From assembly GCA_040381075.1 (NCBI GenBank), contig JBEIHX010000020.1:3217-67216 (forward strand): 64,000 nucleotides of DNA, read 5' to 3'. The DNA comes from JBEIHX01 sp040381075 (GTDB lineage: Bacteria; Pseudomonadota; Alphaproteobacteria; Caulobacterales; Aquidulcibacteraceae). The notes under the pieces were generated by a model that searched no databases, was not told where the DNA came from, and saw nothing but the letters and a program-made list of their open reading frames with translations. Of this stretch, positions 26,941-36,502 are shown in pieces (within the stretch, counting starts at the first letter, position 1; the number at the start of each line of letters is the position of its first letter). Both the position numbers and the translations under genes were made by a program.

Positions 26941-27243
26941 TAGGATCCCCTCTTGTAAATCGCTTCGGGCGACATTCTCGTTCATCCGGCAGCAGAGCGC
27001 TCTCGCCAGAACCAGGTATGCCGGGCGGCCCCCGCCGCTCAGAATCCCTCATTCACACAAGGCGCCTGACGGACGCGATATTGGCCCAACTTTTCCGCGA
27101 TCACGACACATCACCGTGCTCGCTATCGCTGGATCTCTCATAAAGCGTAAATAAGGGTAAACCACGGGCTTCATCCGGCATCGGCGCCCACTTTGTGTGC
27201 GTTATCGACCGCATGTGGCAAAAATGCACCAGGGCGCAGGACC
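26941..27243. other. Intergenic region upstream of the TorF-like gene
   Basis: No gene is seen. The stretch around 27130-27165 is comparatively AT-rich (TAAAGCGTAAATAAGGG), so it may hold promoter elements, but no clear pair can be assigned. Confidence 0.35.
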
Positions 27244-28047
27244 TCACCGAGCCGTGAGAGGTGCGAATCCGAGGTGCAGTCCAGCGTCCACAATCAACGT
27301 CTCACCGGTGATATGGCGCGACATCGGGCCGGCGAAGAACACCGCCGCATCGGCAATGTCCTCGGGCGTGGATGCGGCCTTCAGAGGTACGGTGGCGGCC
27401 ACATTGTCGCGCACGCGCGCCGCGGTCTGGGCGCCATAGGCGTCGACGAACCAGCGCGTATCGATGAACCCCGGGCACAGTGCGTTGACGCGGATCTTGG
27501 GCGCGAGTGCGCGCGCCAGGCTCAGCGTCATGGTGTTGAGCGCGCCCTTTGTCGCCGCGTAGGCGACCGATGAGCCGATCCCGGTCACGCCCGCGATCGA
27601 CGACACGTTCACCACTGAGGCCGCAAGGCCGCTGGCGGCATGGGCGGCCTCCAGAAGCGGCCGGCAGGCCCGCACCATCTGGAAGGCGGACACCACGTTC
27701 ACACGATAAAGACGCAGGAAGTCCTCGTCCGAAAGGCCATCAAGATCGCCATGGTTGGGCACGTGCTTCGTCTGCCCCACATTGTTGATCAGCATGTCCA
27801 GCCGACCCCAGGGAGCAGCAGCCTCAGCCAGCATCCGGCAGGCCGCGTCTGACCCCACGTCCGCCTGCACCACAATCACCTCTGCCCCGGTTGCGCGGAT
27901 CGCGTCCGCGGTGGCCTCCGCCTCCGCAGCGCTGCGCGAGTAATTTATCACGATATTGGCCCCGGCCTCGGCAAGCTTGATCGCCGTGGCTGCGCCAAGC
28001 CCTGTCGCTGAACCGGTCACCAGCGCGGTCTTTCCGCTGAGATCCAT
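27244..28047 (-). CDS. Short-chain dehydrogenase/reductase (FabG-like SDR)
   Basis: A 267-residue classical SDR oxidoreductase. The NAD(P)-binding motif TGSATGLG is near the N-terminus, NNVG follows, and the catalytic Ser...YAATK lies in the IGSSVAYAATKGALN segment. PGFIDT follows, as in FabG-type enzymes. AGGAGG precedes the ATG. It is monocistronic and divergent from the flavoprotein gene. The substrate cannot be inferred; secondary alcohols or beta-ketoacyl compounds are usual in the family. Confidence 0.88.
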   Translation of the reverse strand: MDLSGKTALVTGSATGLGAATAIKLAEAGANIVINYSRSAAEAEATADAIRATGAEVIVVQADVGSDAACRMLAEAAAPWGRLDMLINNVGQTKHVPNHGDLDGLSDEDFLRLYRVNVVSAFQMVRACRPLLEAAHAASGLAASVVNVSSIAGVTGIGSSVAYAATKGALNTMTLSLARALAPKIRVNALCPGFIDTRWFVDAYGAQTAARVRDNVAATVPLKAASTPEDIADAAVFFAGPMSRHITGETLIVDAGLHLGFAPLTAR

Positions 28048-28311
28048 GGGGTCCTCCTGCTTTGCAGAGGCCGGAATGACTGTGCGGACAGGAAAAGTCG
28101 AGAGGCGCGACGCGTGCAGGCAGGCACCAGGCAGGCATCAGGCCGGCGTCCCGGCCAGACCGCCGCCGCGCCCGCAGTCGCTGATCGGTTCTCAAGATGC
28201 GACGACTGCAGCGAGGCGGCAGGGCCGGGGCGTCGTTCCTTCCCCAGCGCCCTGCGCAGCGCCGCACCCTGAGGCTCGTGTTGCGCAGCGCTTGCTGCTA
28301 CCCCCGCGGTC

Positions 28312-29601
28312 ATGACCTCACAGACTGGTTTCGCCTGTCCGCCCGTCGCCATCATCGGCGGCGGTCCGGCGGGTCTGATCGCCGCCGAACGTCTTGCTGG
28401 CGAAGGGCGGCGCGTCGTCCTTTTCGAACGCATGCCCGCGCCGGGGCGCAAGTTCCTGCTTGCCGGGCGCGGCGGACTGAACCTGACCCACACGGAACCA
28501 GCGCGCGATTTTCTGGCGCGCTACCGGGCGGGCGCGCCGGCGCTGGAGCCGGCCATCCGGGCCTTCTCGCCGGTCCGGCTGCGGCAGTGGGCGCACGATC
28601 TCGGGCAGGACACCTTTGTGGGCACCTCGGGGCGGGTGTTTCCGCGGGCCATGAAGGCGAGCCCATTGCTGCGCGCCTGGCTGGCACGCCTCAACGCACT
28701 GGGCGTTGACATCCGAACGCGCCATCTTTGGCGCGGCTGGGACGCCGACGGGCGTCTCGTTTTCGATTCTCCGCACGGCGCGCAGACGATCAAGGCCGAA
28801 GCGACCATCCTGGCGCTGGGCGGCGCCTCGTGGCCGCGGCTCGGCTCAGACGGCGCATGGACGGACATTCTGGCTGCGCGCGGCGTCGCGATCACGCCGC
28901 TGCGCCCGGCAAATTGCGGTTTCGAAATCGCGTGGAGCGCTGCGCTTCTCGACAGGCACGCCGGCGCTCCGCTGAAGCCGCTTGCAGTGTCTTTCCGGTC
29001 GGCCACCTGCCGCGGCGAAGCCGTCATCACCAGAACGGGTCTGGAGGGCGGGGTCATCTACGCCCTGTCCGGGCCTGTGCGTGATGCGGTCATGGCCGGG
29101 GGACCGGCTGAGATCACCCTGGACCTCAAGCCCGATATGCCGCTTCACGAGGTTGAAGGCCGGCTTGTACGCTCTGCCCGAAAGGACACGCTGACCAATC
29201 GCCTGCGCAAAGCTCTCGGGCTGTCGCCTGCGGCGGTGTCCCTGTTGCGCGAGGCCGGTCGCCTGCCTGAGCCTGCGCCGCTTCTGGCGAGACGGGTGAA
29301 ATCGTGTCGCCTCACCGTCACCGCCGCACGCCCGATCGATCGGGCTATTTCATCCGCAGGCGGTGTGGCGCTGCCGGCGCTCACCGCCGATTTCATGATC
29401 AGGGATCTGCCAGGCGTCTTTGTCGCTGGCGAGATGATCGATTGGGAGGCCCCCACCGGCGGCTACCTGCTCCAGGCCTGTTTCGCCACCGGCGTCGCCG
29501 CCGCAGCCGGCGCTGCGGCGTTCCTCAGGCGTGATCATCCGGCGTCATCGCCAGACGATAGGAGCCATAGCCCGGTTGCTCGATCGCCAGACGGTCCATG
29601 A
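28312..29601 (+). CDS. NAD(P)/FAD-dependent oxidoreductase, HI0933/BaiN-like (TIGR03862 type)
   Basis: A 429-residue flavoprotein. The FAD-binding GGGPAGLIAAERL is at the N-terminus, followed by the family motif PGRKFLLAGRGGLNLTH. The C-terminal FAD motif is GVFVAGEMIDWEAPTGGYLLQACFATG. These match the HI0933/YhiN group, mostly uncharacterised. Its last 77 bases overlap the convergent DUF6285 gene. Confidence 0.88.
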   Translation: MTSQTGFACPPVAIIGGGPAGLIAAERLAGEGRRVVLFERMPAPGRKFLLAGRGGLNLTHTEPARDFLARYRAGAPALEPAIRAFSPVRLRQWAHDLGQDTFVGTSGRVFPRAMKASPLLRAWLARLNALGVDIRTRHLWRGWDADGRLVFDSPHGAQTIKAEATILALGGASWPRLGSDGAWTDILAARGVAITPLRPANCGFEIAWSAALLDRHAGAPLKPLAVSFRSATCRGEAVITRTGLEGGVIYALSGPVRDAVMAGGPAEITLDLKPDMPLHEVEGRLVRSARKDTLTNRLRKALGLSPAAVSLLREAGRLPEPAPLLARRVKSCRLTVTAARPIDRAISSAGGVALPALTADFMIRDLPGVFVAGEMIDWEAPTGGYLLQACFATGVAAAAGAAAFLRRDHPASSPDDRSHSPVARSPDGP

Positions 29602-29923
29602 CGCTGGCCTTGAGGTGTTCAAGGAGGCCCGGCGTCTCAAGGCCGATTGCGCCCGCCTGGATGCGCGCGCACAGCTCGCGGTTGAGCATGTCGACACCGT
29701 CGTGACGGCCCAGGAGCGACGCGAGCCGGTCGGCGGCGCGCGCGTCCGCCTGGGGGGCGAGGCGCAGTTCGCGCTCCACGATCCGCAAGGCGTTCACCGC
29801 CACGCGTGCATGAAAGGCGGCATGACCCGACAGTTGCGGCGCCGCCACCGTCTCGATGAACCGAGCCACCGCATCGATCAGTTCGTCCGCGCGAGGCGAA
29901 GCAAGGCTTGATGGGCCGGTCAC
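29525..29923 (-). CDS. DUF6285-type protein
   Basis: A 132-residue small helical protein with the features of DUF6285: PRADELIDAVARFIE at the start, then FHARVAVNALRIVERELRL. Function unknown. It starts inside the stop of the preceding phosphotransferase gene (4-base overlap), the usual partner of this family. Its 3' end overlaps the flavoprotein gene for 77 bases on the opposite strand. Confidence 0.8.
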   Translation of the reverse strand: MTGPSSLASPRADELIDAVARFIETVAAPQLSGHAAFHARVAVNALRIVERELRLAPQADARAADRLASLLGRHDGVDMLNRELCARIQAGAIGLETPGLLEHLKASVMDRLAIEQPGYGSYRLAMTPDDHA

Positions 29924-30906
29924 AGGCGGCCCTCCATCATCAGCACAAGGTCCATCTCTGTCTCCGAGGCCCGGCGGCCGATTGCGGCGCGCTCCACAGA
30001 GGGATCAGCGCCGCTGTGAAAGGCGCGATACATGATGAGGCACATGATCCCCCACTTCAGGGCGCCAAGCATGGTCCAGTATCGTACATCCTGCGCATCA
30101 ACGCCGCGTCCGCCGGCTTCGCGGTAGCCTTGCAGCAGATCCTCCACTGCACCGAATCCGCCGACCGGATGGGCGACCTCGCCGAACCGCCAGGACGGGG
30201 TGCAGATCCATCCAAGGTCCTCCGCCGGATCGCCAAGATGGGCGATCTCCCAATCAAGCGCCGCGCGAACGCCATCCGGGCCGATCATCAGGTTGCCGTT
30301 GCGAAAGTCGCCGTGCACCAGCACCGCCGGCCGGTCCTTCGGAGCGCGCTCGCGCAGCAGGCGCAACGCAAGCTCGAAGGTCGGGCGCGGATCGTCAAAA
30401 CTGCGGTAGATTTCCTCATACTGATCCAGCTGCGCGCGTGCGTCTGCGACAGCGAGTGGCGGCAGATCAGCGGTTCGCACCGCATGAATGCGTGCGAGCA
30501 GGGCGCCGCATTGATAGGCGAGCCTGGGACGGACCGCAGCGAATTCCGGATCGCGCAGGATCTTGCGCGCGATTGTCTCGCCGGCGATGCGACGCATGAC
30601 ATAGGCCGCCCCGAGCCCGTCACCGGGCGCGCACACGTAGATGATCTCAGGCGCAGCCGCCCCGGCAGCGCGCGCCGCCCGGATGACCAAGGCCTCATTG
30701 GCGAGCCCGAGCGTGTGTCGTGAGCCCTCAACCTGCACTCCGCCGGGGGCGCGGCGCAGAATGTATCCCTCGCCGCCAGCATCAAACGACCAGGTCTCCT
30801 GGCTCGCACCGCCCGACAGACGACGCAGGGCGACAACCGGGCCGGGAGGCGTGAAGCCGTCAGCGATTCGCTGCAGGGCGTCGTGGAAGGTCGGCGGCTG
30901 CGTCAT
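29920..30906 (-). CDS. Aminoglycoside-phosphotransferase-fold kinase (APH family)
   Basis: A 328-residue kinase-fold protein of the choline/aminoglycoside phosphotransferase family, close to the ACAD10-type group often linked to acyl-CoA dehydrogenases. The nucleotide loop region LSGGASQETWSF and GYILRRAPGG, the catalytic loop VLVHGDFRNGNLMI and the metal motif ALDWEIAHLGDPAEDLGW are intact. GTGGAG precedes the chosen ATG; another ATG 13 codons upstream (30945) is possible. The open frame runs far further upstream but overlaps the divergent gene. It is coupled to the DUF6285 gene. The substrate is unknown. Confidence 0.87.
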   Translation of the reverse strand: MTQPPTFHDALQRIADGFTPPGPVVALRRLSGGASQETWSFDAGGEGYILRRAPGGVQVEGSRHTLGLANEALVIRAARAAGAAAPEIIYVCAPGDGLGAAYVMRRIAGETIARKILRDPEFAAVRPRLAYQCGALLARIHAVRTADLPPLAVADARAQLDQYEEIYRSFDDPRPTFELALRLLRERAPKDRPAVLVHGDFRNGNLMIGPDGVRAALDWEIAHLGDPAEDLGWICTPSWRFGEVAHPVGGFGAVEDLLQGYREAGGRGVDAQDVRYWTMLGALKWGIMCLIMYRAFHSGADPSVERAAIGRRASETEMDLVLMMEGRL

Positions 30907-30954
30907 CGTCTCCACATGCGCATAGGTGCGAAGCAGTTCTATCATGGCGGTGTC

Positions 30955-31674
30955 ATGAACGCTTCGGAACCCCTCCCGTTGGGTCAAGAAACCCCGCCCC
31001 CGGCGTCGGCGTGGGCCCGCCTGTCCGGCTGGTTCTTCACCGGTCTGGCCATCGCTGCGCCGATCGGCATCACGCTCTGGATTGTCTGGACTTTCGTCAG
31101 TTTCCTTGACGGGGTCGTGATCGGCCTGTTGCCCAACGGGGCTGCGATCCGCGCCGCGATGCCATTCGGCCTGCCAGGCGCTGGCATCGCGATCGGCCTC
31201 GTGGTGCTCACCGTTCTGGGCGCAATCGCAGCCAACATCATCGGGCGCAACTTCCTCGGCTTTGCCGAACGCCTGCTTGAGAGCATCCCTTTCGTGCGCT
31301 CCATCTACAGCGCCCTCAAACAGATCTTCGACGCATTCTTCAACAAGGCCAGTTCCACAACCTTCCGCGGCGTGGTGCTGGTCGAGTACCCGCGTCCCGG
31401 CGCCTGGTCTGTCGGGTTTCTGACCGGCGACGCCCGCGGTGAAATCGCCCGGGCGACGGGCGAGAACCATGTCGGCGTTTTTGTCCCGACCTCGCCCAAC
31501 CCGGCCACTGGCTTCGTTGTCTTTGCTCACCGTGACGCCGTTCGCCCACTGGACATGACCGTGGAGGAGGGCGCCCGGGTGATCTTTTCGGCAGGCCTCT
31601 TGATCCCGGAAGGCGGCGCCAGGGCTAAGGCAGGCGCCCCAGGGCCTGACCGGGCTGGGCCGCCGACACTGTAG
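30955..31674 (+). CDS. DUF502 family membrane protein
   Basis: A 239-residue inner-membrane protein with the DUF502 pattern: a first helix in LSGWFFTGLAIAAPIGITLWIVWTF (key segments FFTGLAIAAP and ITLWIVW), a second in AGIAIGLVVLTVLGAIAANIIG, then FAERLLESIPFVRSIYSALKQIFD and a soluble C-terminal part with VGVFVPTSPNPATGFVVF. Function unknown. It is divergent from the phosphotransferase gene with under 50 bases between starts. Confidence 0.88.
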   Translation: MNASEPLPLGQETPPPASAWARLSGWFFTGLAIAAPIGITLWIVWTFVSFLDGVVIGLLPNGAAIRAAMPFGLPGAGIAIGLVVLTVLGAIAANIIGRNFLGFAERLLESIPFVRSIYSALKQIFDAFFNKASSTTFRGVVLVEYPRPGAWSVGFLTGDARGEIARATGENHVGVFVPTSPNPATGFVVFAHRDAVRPLDMTVEEGARVIFSAGLLIPEGGARAKAGAPGPDRAGPPTL

Positions 31675-31782
31675 CCCGCCCGCTACGCGCTGTGATAGAC
31701 GAAGCCCGGCGAGGGCTCGGCGCGCACAGGACCTGTCGCGCCCGGCGCGCGTCGCGCGGATCGCATCGCGGGGAAACCGGGC

Positions 31783-33129
31783 ATGGACGCCAATCAGTCT
31801 GGAGAGACCTTCCACATGAAAGGCAACTTCGCCCCGGTGGGCGCGGAGGTTGAGGCGATTGACCTCGCCGTGGACGGCGCCATCCCTGCGGAACTTGACG
31901 GTCTTTACGTGCGCAACGGCCCCAATCCGAAATCCGGCGACCCGGGTCATTGGTTCTTCGGCGATGGCATGCTGAATGGCGTGCGCCTGAAGGCCGGCCG
32001 GGCGCTCTGGTTTCGCAATCGCTGGGTGCGCACCAAGGTGTTCGACGGCGCCAACCACCTGGCGCCGGAGAACATTCTCGACTGCACAGTCTCAAGCGCG
32101 AACACCAACATCATCCAGCACGCCGGTCGCCTGTTCGCCCTGGAAGAGGGCGCCTTCCCCACCCAGGTTCAGGCGGATCTATCAACGGTCGGTCCCTACG
32201 ATTTCAATGGCCGGCTTACCACCTCGTTCACCGCCCATCCCAAGATCTGCCCGGAAACCGGCGAGATGCATGGGTTCGGCTACGGCTTCGCACCGCCATT
32301 TCTGACATATCATCATATCGACGCATCCGGCGCTCTTGTCCGTTCACTGGAGATCCCTGTCTCTGGCCCAACGATGCACCATGACTTCGTGATGACCCGG
32401 CGTCATGTGATCTTCATGGATCTGCCAGTCGTCTTTGATGTGATGATCGCGATCAAGGGCGGCATGCCATTTCGCTGGTCCGACGACTATGGCGCGCGCC
32501 TCCTGATCCTGCCACGCGGCGGCGGGATTGAGGAGTTGCGCACCGTCACAGTGGCGCCGTGCTACGTCTTCCACCCCGCCAACGCCTATGAGGAGGCTGA
32601 CGGCACGTTGGTGATTGACACCGTTCGCTATCCCGAACTCTGGCGCCACCGCAGCCGGTTCGCCGCCGAGGACGCAGCCCACCTGCACAGGTGGCGCATC
32701 CCGCCAGGCGCCGACAGAGCGCAGGAGGAACAGCTGTCGGATCGACTGGTCGAGTTTCCGCGCATCAACGAACGGCGCGCCGGACTCGCAGCGCGCTACA
32801 CGTACATGGCGGCAATGAGTCCGGGACAGCCAAAGCTCGGTTTCAGCCGAGTCGCCAAGCATGACGCCCTTACCGGCGAGCTCGAGGAACACGAGTTCGG
32901 CCCGGGGCGACTCGTCAGCGAATTCACGTTCGTGCCGGCCGGTTCCGGCGAAGACCATGGCTACCTGATGGGCTTCGTTTTCGACGCCGCGACCGAGCGA
33001 TCCGACCTCGTCCTTCTCGACGCGCAAAACCCGTCGGCCGCCGCGATCGCGCGGGTGCGCCTGCCCCAGCGCGTGCCACAGGGCTTTCATGGCTGTTTCG
33101 TCCCGGCCAATGCGGTTGGCATGGCGTGA
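31783..33129 (+). CDS. Carotenoid cleavage oxygenase family
   Basis: A 448-residue seven-bladed propeller dioxygenase of the RPE65/lignostilbene dioxygenase family, cleaving a C=C bond of carotenoids, apocarotenoids or stilbenes with a non-heme iron. The four iron-binding histidines are visible at about 152 (TAHPK), 199-200 (MHHDF), 264 (VFHPANAYE) and 436 (GFHGCF). The opening LYVRNGPNP and FFGDGMLNG are family signatures. An internal ATG at 31816 with GGAGAG before it is an alternative start. It overlaps the RusA-like gene by 4 bases. Confidence 0.9.
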   Translation: MDANQSGETFHMKGNFAPVGAEVEAIDLAVDGAIPAELDGLYVRNGPNPKSGDPGHWFFGDGMLNGVRLKAGRALWFRNRWVRTKVFDGANHLAPENILDCTVSSANTNIIQHAGRLFALEEGAFPTQVQADLSTVGPYDFNGRLTTSFTAHPKICPETGEMHGFGYGFAPPFLTYHHIDASGALVRSLEIPVSGPTMHHDFVMTRRHVIFMDLPVVFDVMIAIKGGMPFRWSDDYGARLLILPRGGGIEELRTVTVAPCYVFHPANAYEEADGTLVIDTVRYPELWRHRSRFAAEDAAHLHRWRIPPGADRAQEEQLSDRLVEFPRINERRAGLAARYTYMAAMSPGQPKLGFSRVAKHDALTGELEEHEFGPGRLVSEFTFVPAGSGEDHGYLMGFVFDAATERSDLVLLDAQNPSAAAIARVRLPQRVPQGFHGCFVPANAVGMA

Positions 33130-33521
33130 GCGATGGCGAACCGGCTGCATGGGTGCGCCACGGGAAAGTGCGCGCCCGACTGAATGGCGGTGGGCTCGAC
33201 CTGGAGATTGAAGGCGTCACGACCCAGGCGAAATACTACAAACCACTGGTGCGTGAGTTTTTCCGAAAACACATGACGCGGATCCGTCCAGCCTGGGGAG
33301 ACTTTCAGGTCAGCATCCGGATGGAGTTCATTGGCGAAGCGCCGCTCCTCGACCTCGACAACCTGGCCAAGGCGCTGCTGGATTCCGTGAATGGCGTCGC
33401 ATTTCATGACGACAGTCAGGTTGCACGACTGTGCGTTGAGCGCGCGCCCGGCGAACGTGACCGCATCAGTCTGCGCGCCGAACCCATTGCTCCGGCGCAG
33501 CTTCTCTCAGATCCCGCGTGA
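33126..33521 (+). CDS. RusA-like endodeoxyribonuclease (Holliday junction resolvase family)
   Basis: A 131-residue protein with the RusA core motif LDLDNLAKALLDSVNGVAFHDDSQVARL, given here by its acidic residues in LDLDN and HDDSQ that bind the metal. The length matches RusA. RusA proteins resolve Holliday junctions and are common in prophages, but no phage gene is near. Its start overlaps the carotenoid oxygenase stop by ATGA, so it is co-translated with an unrelated enzyme. Confidence 0.75.
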   Translation: MSDGEPAAWVRHGKVRARLNGGGLDLEIEGVTTQAKYYKPLVREFFRKHMTRIRPAWGDFQVSIRMEFIGEAPLLDLDNLAKALLDSVNGVAFHDDSQVARLCVERAPGERDRISLRAEPIAPAQLLSDPA

Positions 33522-33678
33522 CCGATCCGCGCGACAGGCCGCCGGACGCTCCCCGCGCCAGGCGCAGCTGAACCTGCCGGTCAGACGCCCGCGTCACGCC
33601 GCGAAACCGAAGAGGCAGGTCCAAAGCATGGTTCTCACGGCGGTGGCGCATCAGAGAACGGGGCGAGGGTCGCCGCGT

Positions 33679-35238
33679 TCAGTTGACCGCGCGCGCGACA
33701 GCTGCGCCATCTGGAACCTGTGGCGCCGCCCTGCAGTTCCTCGCGATGAATTCGTCATGCGACGGCATTGCCCCTGCCGCCTGGACCATTGTGCGGCGCA
33801 GGCTGTCGAGATAGCGCGCCGACTCGCCAGGCGGGCGCAGATCAACGAGCGGCGCGTGCTTTCGTGGAATGACGTGCTGGCCTATGAAGACCGCGAGCCA
33901 ACTCGGATTTTGAAACAACTCAAGCCCGTCGCTGACGACATTTCCAGCAGCGCTGAACTGCTCCAGCTTGTAAGCGAGTTCGTCCGGTATCGACATCGAC
34001 TTGGTATGGCGCCAGAGTTCAGAGTCGTCGCGTGTGCTTGCATGGTAGTGCAGAATGATGAAATCGCGCACGCGTTCAAATTCGATCCGGGTCAGGCGGT
34101 TATACTCAGCAATGCTTGCCGGGTCCGGCTCGCGGCCGGGAAACAGCGCAAGGAACCTGGTCACGCCGCTTTGGATCAGATGGATGCTCGTCGACTCGAG
34201 CGGTTCCAGAAACCCGGACGCCAAGCCGATCGCCACACAGTTCTTGTTCCAATGCAGCTTGCGCCGTCCCGTCACAAAGCGCAGGCGGCGTGGCGCAGCC
34301 TGAGGTTCGCTCTCCAGGTTGGAGAGCAGGATCTCTTCAGCCGCGTCATCATCCATGAAACGGCTGGAATAAACATGCCCGTTTCCCACACGGTGCTGCA
34401 GCGGGATGCGCCACTGCCAGCCCGCCGTGCGCGCAGTCGACCGGGTGTAAGGCGTGAACGGCGCAGTGCGTGCACACGGAACCGCAACGGCCCGGTCGCA
34501 GGGCAGCCAATGGGTCCAGTCCTCGTAGCCTGTTTTCAGCGCTTCCTCAATCAGGAGGCCGCGAAAGCCTGAGCAATCAACAAAAAAATCCGCGCTCAGA
34601 CTGCGCCCGTCGGCCAGCGCGACACCACTTATGAAGCCGTTTTCAGGGTTCTGCTCGACAGCCACGATGCGCCCTTCAACACGCGTTACACCCCGTTCCT
34701 CCGCATACGCTCTCAGAAACCTTGCATACAGGGAGGCATCAAAATGATAGGCGTAGTCGAAGGTCGACTGTATCAGACGCGGATCGCGGGTCGGCCGGTC
34801 AAACCGGTCTGTCCGCGCCGCCACCCAGCCCATGCTGAGATCCTGAAACGGCGTGTCATCCCCAAGCGCTCGCGCGCGCAGCCAATGGTGATGCACCGGG
34901 GCCGCATCAAACTCCACGCCGTAGCGCCCAAAGGGATGGAAGTAACGATTGCCAAGCGCACCCCAGTCAACAAATTCGATGCCAAGTTTGAATGACCCCT
35001 GGGTTGCCTTGACAAATGTGTTTTCATCAATGCCGAGCGTTTGATTGTAGAGTTTGATCGGAGGAATTGTGGCTTCGCCCACCCCCACGATGCCGATTTC
35101 TTCCGACTCCACGACGGTTATACGGCAGGCGCCGCGCACTGCATGCGCGATCGCGGCGGCGCTCATCCAGCCTGCCGAACCGCCGCCGACGATGATGATG
35201 TCACGCAAGGCGCGTGGATTTTGTTCATGCGGCGACAT
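33679..35238 (-). CDS. FAD-dependent tryptophan halogenase family, copy 1
   Basis: A 519-residue flavin-dependent halogenase. The FAD motif GGGSAGW is at residues 18-24, GVGEATIPP follows, the catalytic Lys that forms the chloramine is Lys84 (GSFKLGIEF) and the halogenase-diagnostic WxWxIP is WQWRIP at 274-279. Family members of this type next to TonB receptors have no proven substrate. It is the last gene of the six-gene operon, overlapping the antiporter gene by 14 bases. Both the Lys and WxWxIP being intact argues for real halogenase chemistry. Confidence 0.9.
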   Translation of the reverse strand: MSPHEQNPRALRDIIIVGGGSAGWMSAAAIAHAVRGACRITVVESEEIGIVGVGEATIPPIKLYNQTLGIDENTFVKATQGSFKLGIEFVDWGALGNRYFHPFGRYGVEFDAAPVHHHWLRARALGDDTPFQDLSMGWVAARTDRFDRPTRDPRLIQSTFDYAYHFDASLYARFLRAYAEERGVTRVEGRIVAVEQNPENGFISGVALADGRSLSADFFVDCSGFRGLLIEEALKTGYEDWTHWLPCDRAVAVPCARTAPFTPYTRSTARTAGWQWRIPLQHRVGNGHVYSSRFMDDDAAEEILLSNLESEPQAAPRRLRFVTGRRKLHWNKNCVAIGLASGFLEPLESTSIHLIQSGVTRFLALFPGREPDPASIAEYNRLTRIEFERVRDFIILHYHASTRDDSELWRHTKSMSIPDELAYKLEQFSAAGNVVSDGLELFQNPSWLAVFIGQHVIPRKHAPLVDLRPPGESARYLDSLRRTMVQAAGAMPSHDEFIARNCRAAPQVPDGAAVARAVN

Positions 35239-36502
35239 TGGGGTTTCGGCTCCTGGCGGCGAAGGGGATGAGGTTGAGAAGCGGACCGGTCATCACGGTC
35301 GTGCCGACCGCCATGATGACGAGCATGGTGAAGACATCCTGTGGCAGTACGCCCATGCTGAGGCCTATGTTCAGGACAATCAGTTCCATAAGCGCGCGCG
35401 TGTTCATGAGGACGCCGAGCGCAGTCGCCTCGTCGCGCGGCATGCCAGCGAAGCGTGCGGCAAGATAAACCGGTATGATCTTGCTGGCCACCGACGCGGC
35501 GAACAGAACCGCACACCACATCCACTCAGACGGCGTGTCGAGCCCGAGCATGTTGGTGCGCAGGCCCGTCAGCGTAAAGAAAATCGGCAGGAAAAACACC
35601 AGAACGAATTGGCCGATCGTGCGTCGCCACGCCTGTACGAACGCCGCATGGCTGTGGAACAGAAGACCGACAAGAAAGCCCCCGAAGATCGTGAAGATCC
35701 CAAGCTTCTGCGTGGCGACGCCGGCCATGAACATCAAGCCGACGACGCTGGCGATCAGGACCGGAGACATCTGTCCGTTGTTTTCCGGGAAGCGCGCCAC
35801 GAGCCAGGAGGCCAACGGGCGGCCAGCAAGCCAGAGCACGACAAGAAGCATGATGAGGCCCGCAATCTGGATCGAGAAGGTCCCGACCGAGAAGCCAGCC
35901 GCCACAATTGCCGACACAATCGCCAGAATGATCCAGCCGATGACGTCGTTGGTGGCGGCGGCGGTGATTGCGATGACGCCGACAGGTGTTCGCGTCAGGC
36001 CGTATTCGGAGAGTATCCGTCCCAGAATGGGGACCGCCGTGATCGCCATGGCGACCGCAGTGAACAGACTGAATGCAAGCGGATCGACGGCCGGCGCCAG
36101 GATGGGCGCGGCGGCGCGACCGATCAGGAAACCTGTGAGCAGGGGGACGCTGAGGCTCGCGGCGGCGACCATCGCCACGGCCCGCGAGTGCTCGTTCTGG
36201 CGAAGGTGACCGAACTCAAAATCGCTGCCGATCTGAAACATCAAAAGAATTAAACCGATCTGTGCGATCATCCACATGGTTTGAGCTGCGTCCGTCGGGA
36301 ACAGCGTCGCAGAAAGTTCGGGAAAGAAGTAGCCGAAGAGGGAAGGCCCCAACATCAGGCCAGCCACAATCTCGCCGACGGCGCGCGGCTGGCCCAGTCT
36401 TGCAGCAGCCGCGCCGGCCAGACGCGCAACCATGATGACGATCGTGATCTGAATCAGGATCGAGGCGAGGATTTCCTCATTGGTGTGGATGGAGGTGGTC
36501 AT
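35225..36502 (-). CDS. Monovalent cation/proton antiporter (CPA2/NhaP-Kef-like)
   Basis: A 425-residue polytopic Na+/H+ or K+/H+ exchanger with about twelve hydrophobic helices. The ion-site motif is Asn-Asp in AAATNDVIGW instead of the Asp-Asp typical of electrogenic antiporters, as often seen in electroneutral ones. No TrkA-N domain is present. The chosen ATG (MTTSIH) lies inside the GH13 stop region (4-base overlap); the 89 codons upstream overlap that gene. It sits between a glycoside hydrolase and a halogenase within one operon, an unusual context. Ion specificity is not predictable. Confidence 0.85.
   Translation of the reverse strand: MTTSIHTNEEILASILIQITIVIMVARLAGAAAARLGQPRAVGEIVAGLMLGPSLFGYFFPELSATLFPTDAAQTMWMIAQIGLILLMFQIGSDFEFGHLRQNEHSRAVAMVAAASLSVPLLTGFLIGRAAAPILAPAVDPLAFSLFTAVAMAITAVPILGRILSEYGLTRTPVGVIAITAAATNDVIGWIILAIVSAIVAAGFSVGTFSIQIAGLIMLLVVLWLAGRPLASWLVARFPENNGQMSPVLIASVVGLMFMAGVATQKLGIFTIFGGFLVGLLFHSHAAFVQAWRRTIGQFVLVFFLPIFFTLTGLRTNMLGLDTPSEWMWCAVLFAASVASKIIPVYLAARFAGMPRDEATALGVLMNTRALMELIVLNIGLSMGVLPQDVFTMLVIMAVGTTVMTGPLLNLIPFAARSRNPNVAA

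Noticed and set aside
30907..32058. Long N-terminal extension of the phosphotransferase frame
   Set aside because: It runs antisense through the DUF502 and carotenoid oxygenase genes; APH-family homology begins only near 30906.
35054..36253. 399-codon open frame antisense to the antiporter gene
   Set aside because: The composition (Arg, His, Asp rich, no hydrophobic core) is typical of antisense reading of a membrane protein.
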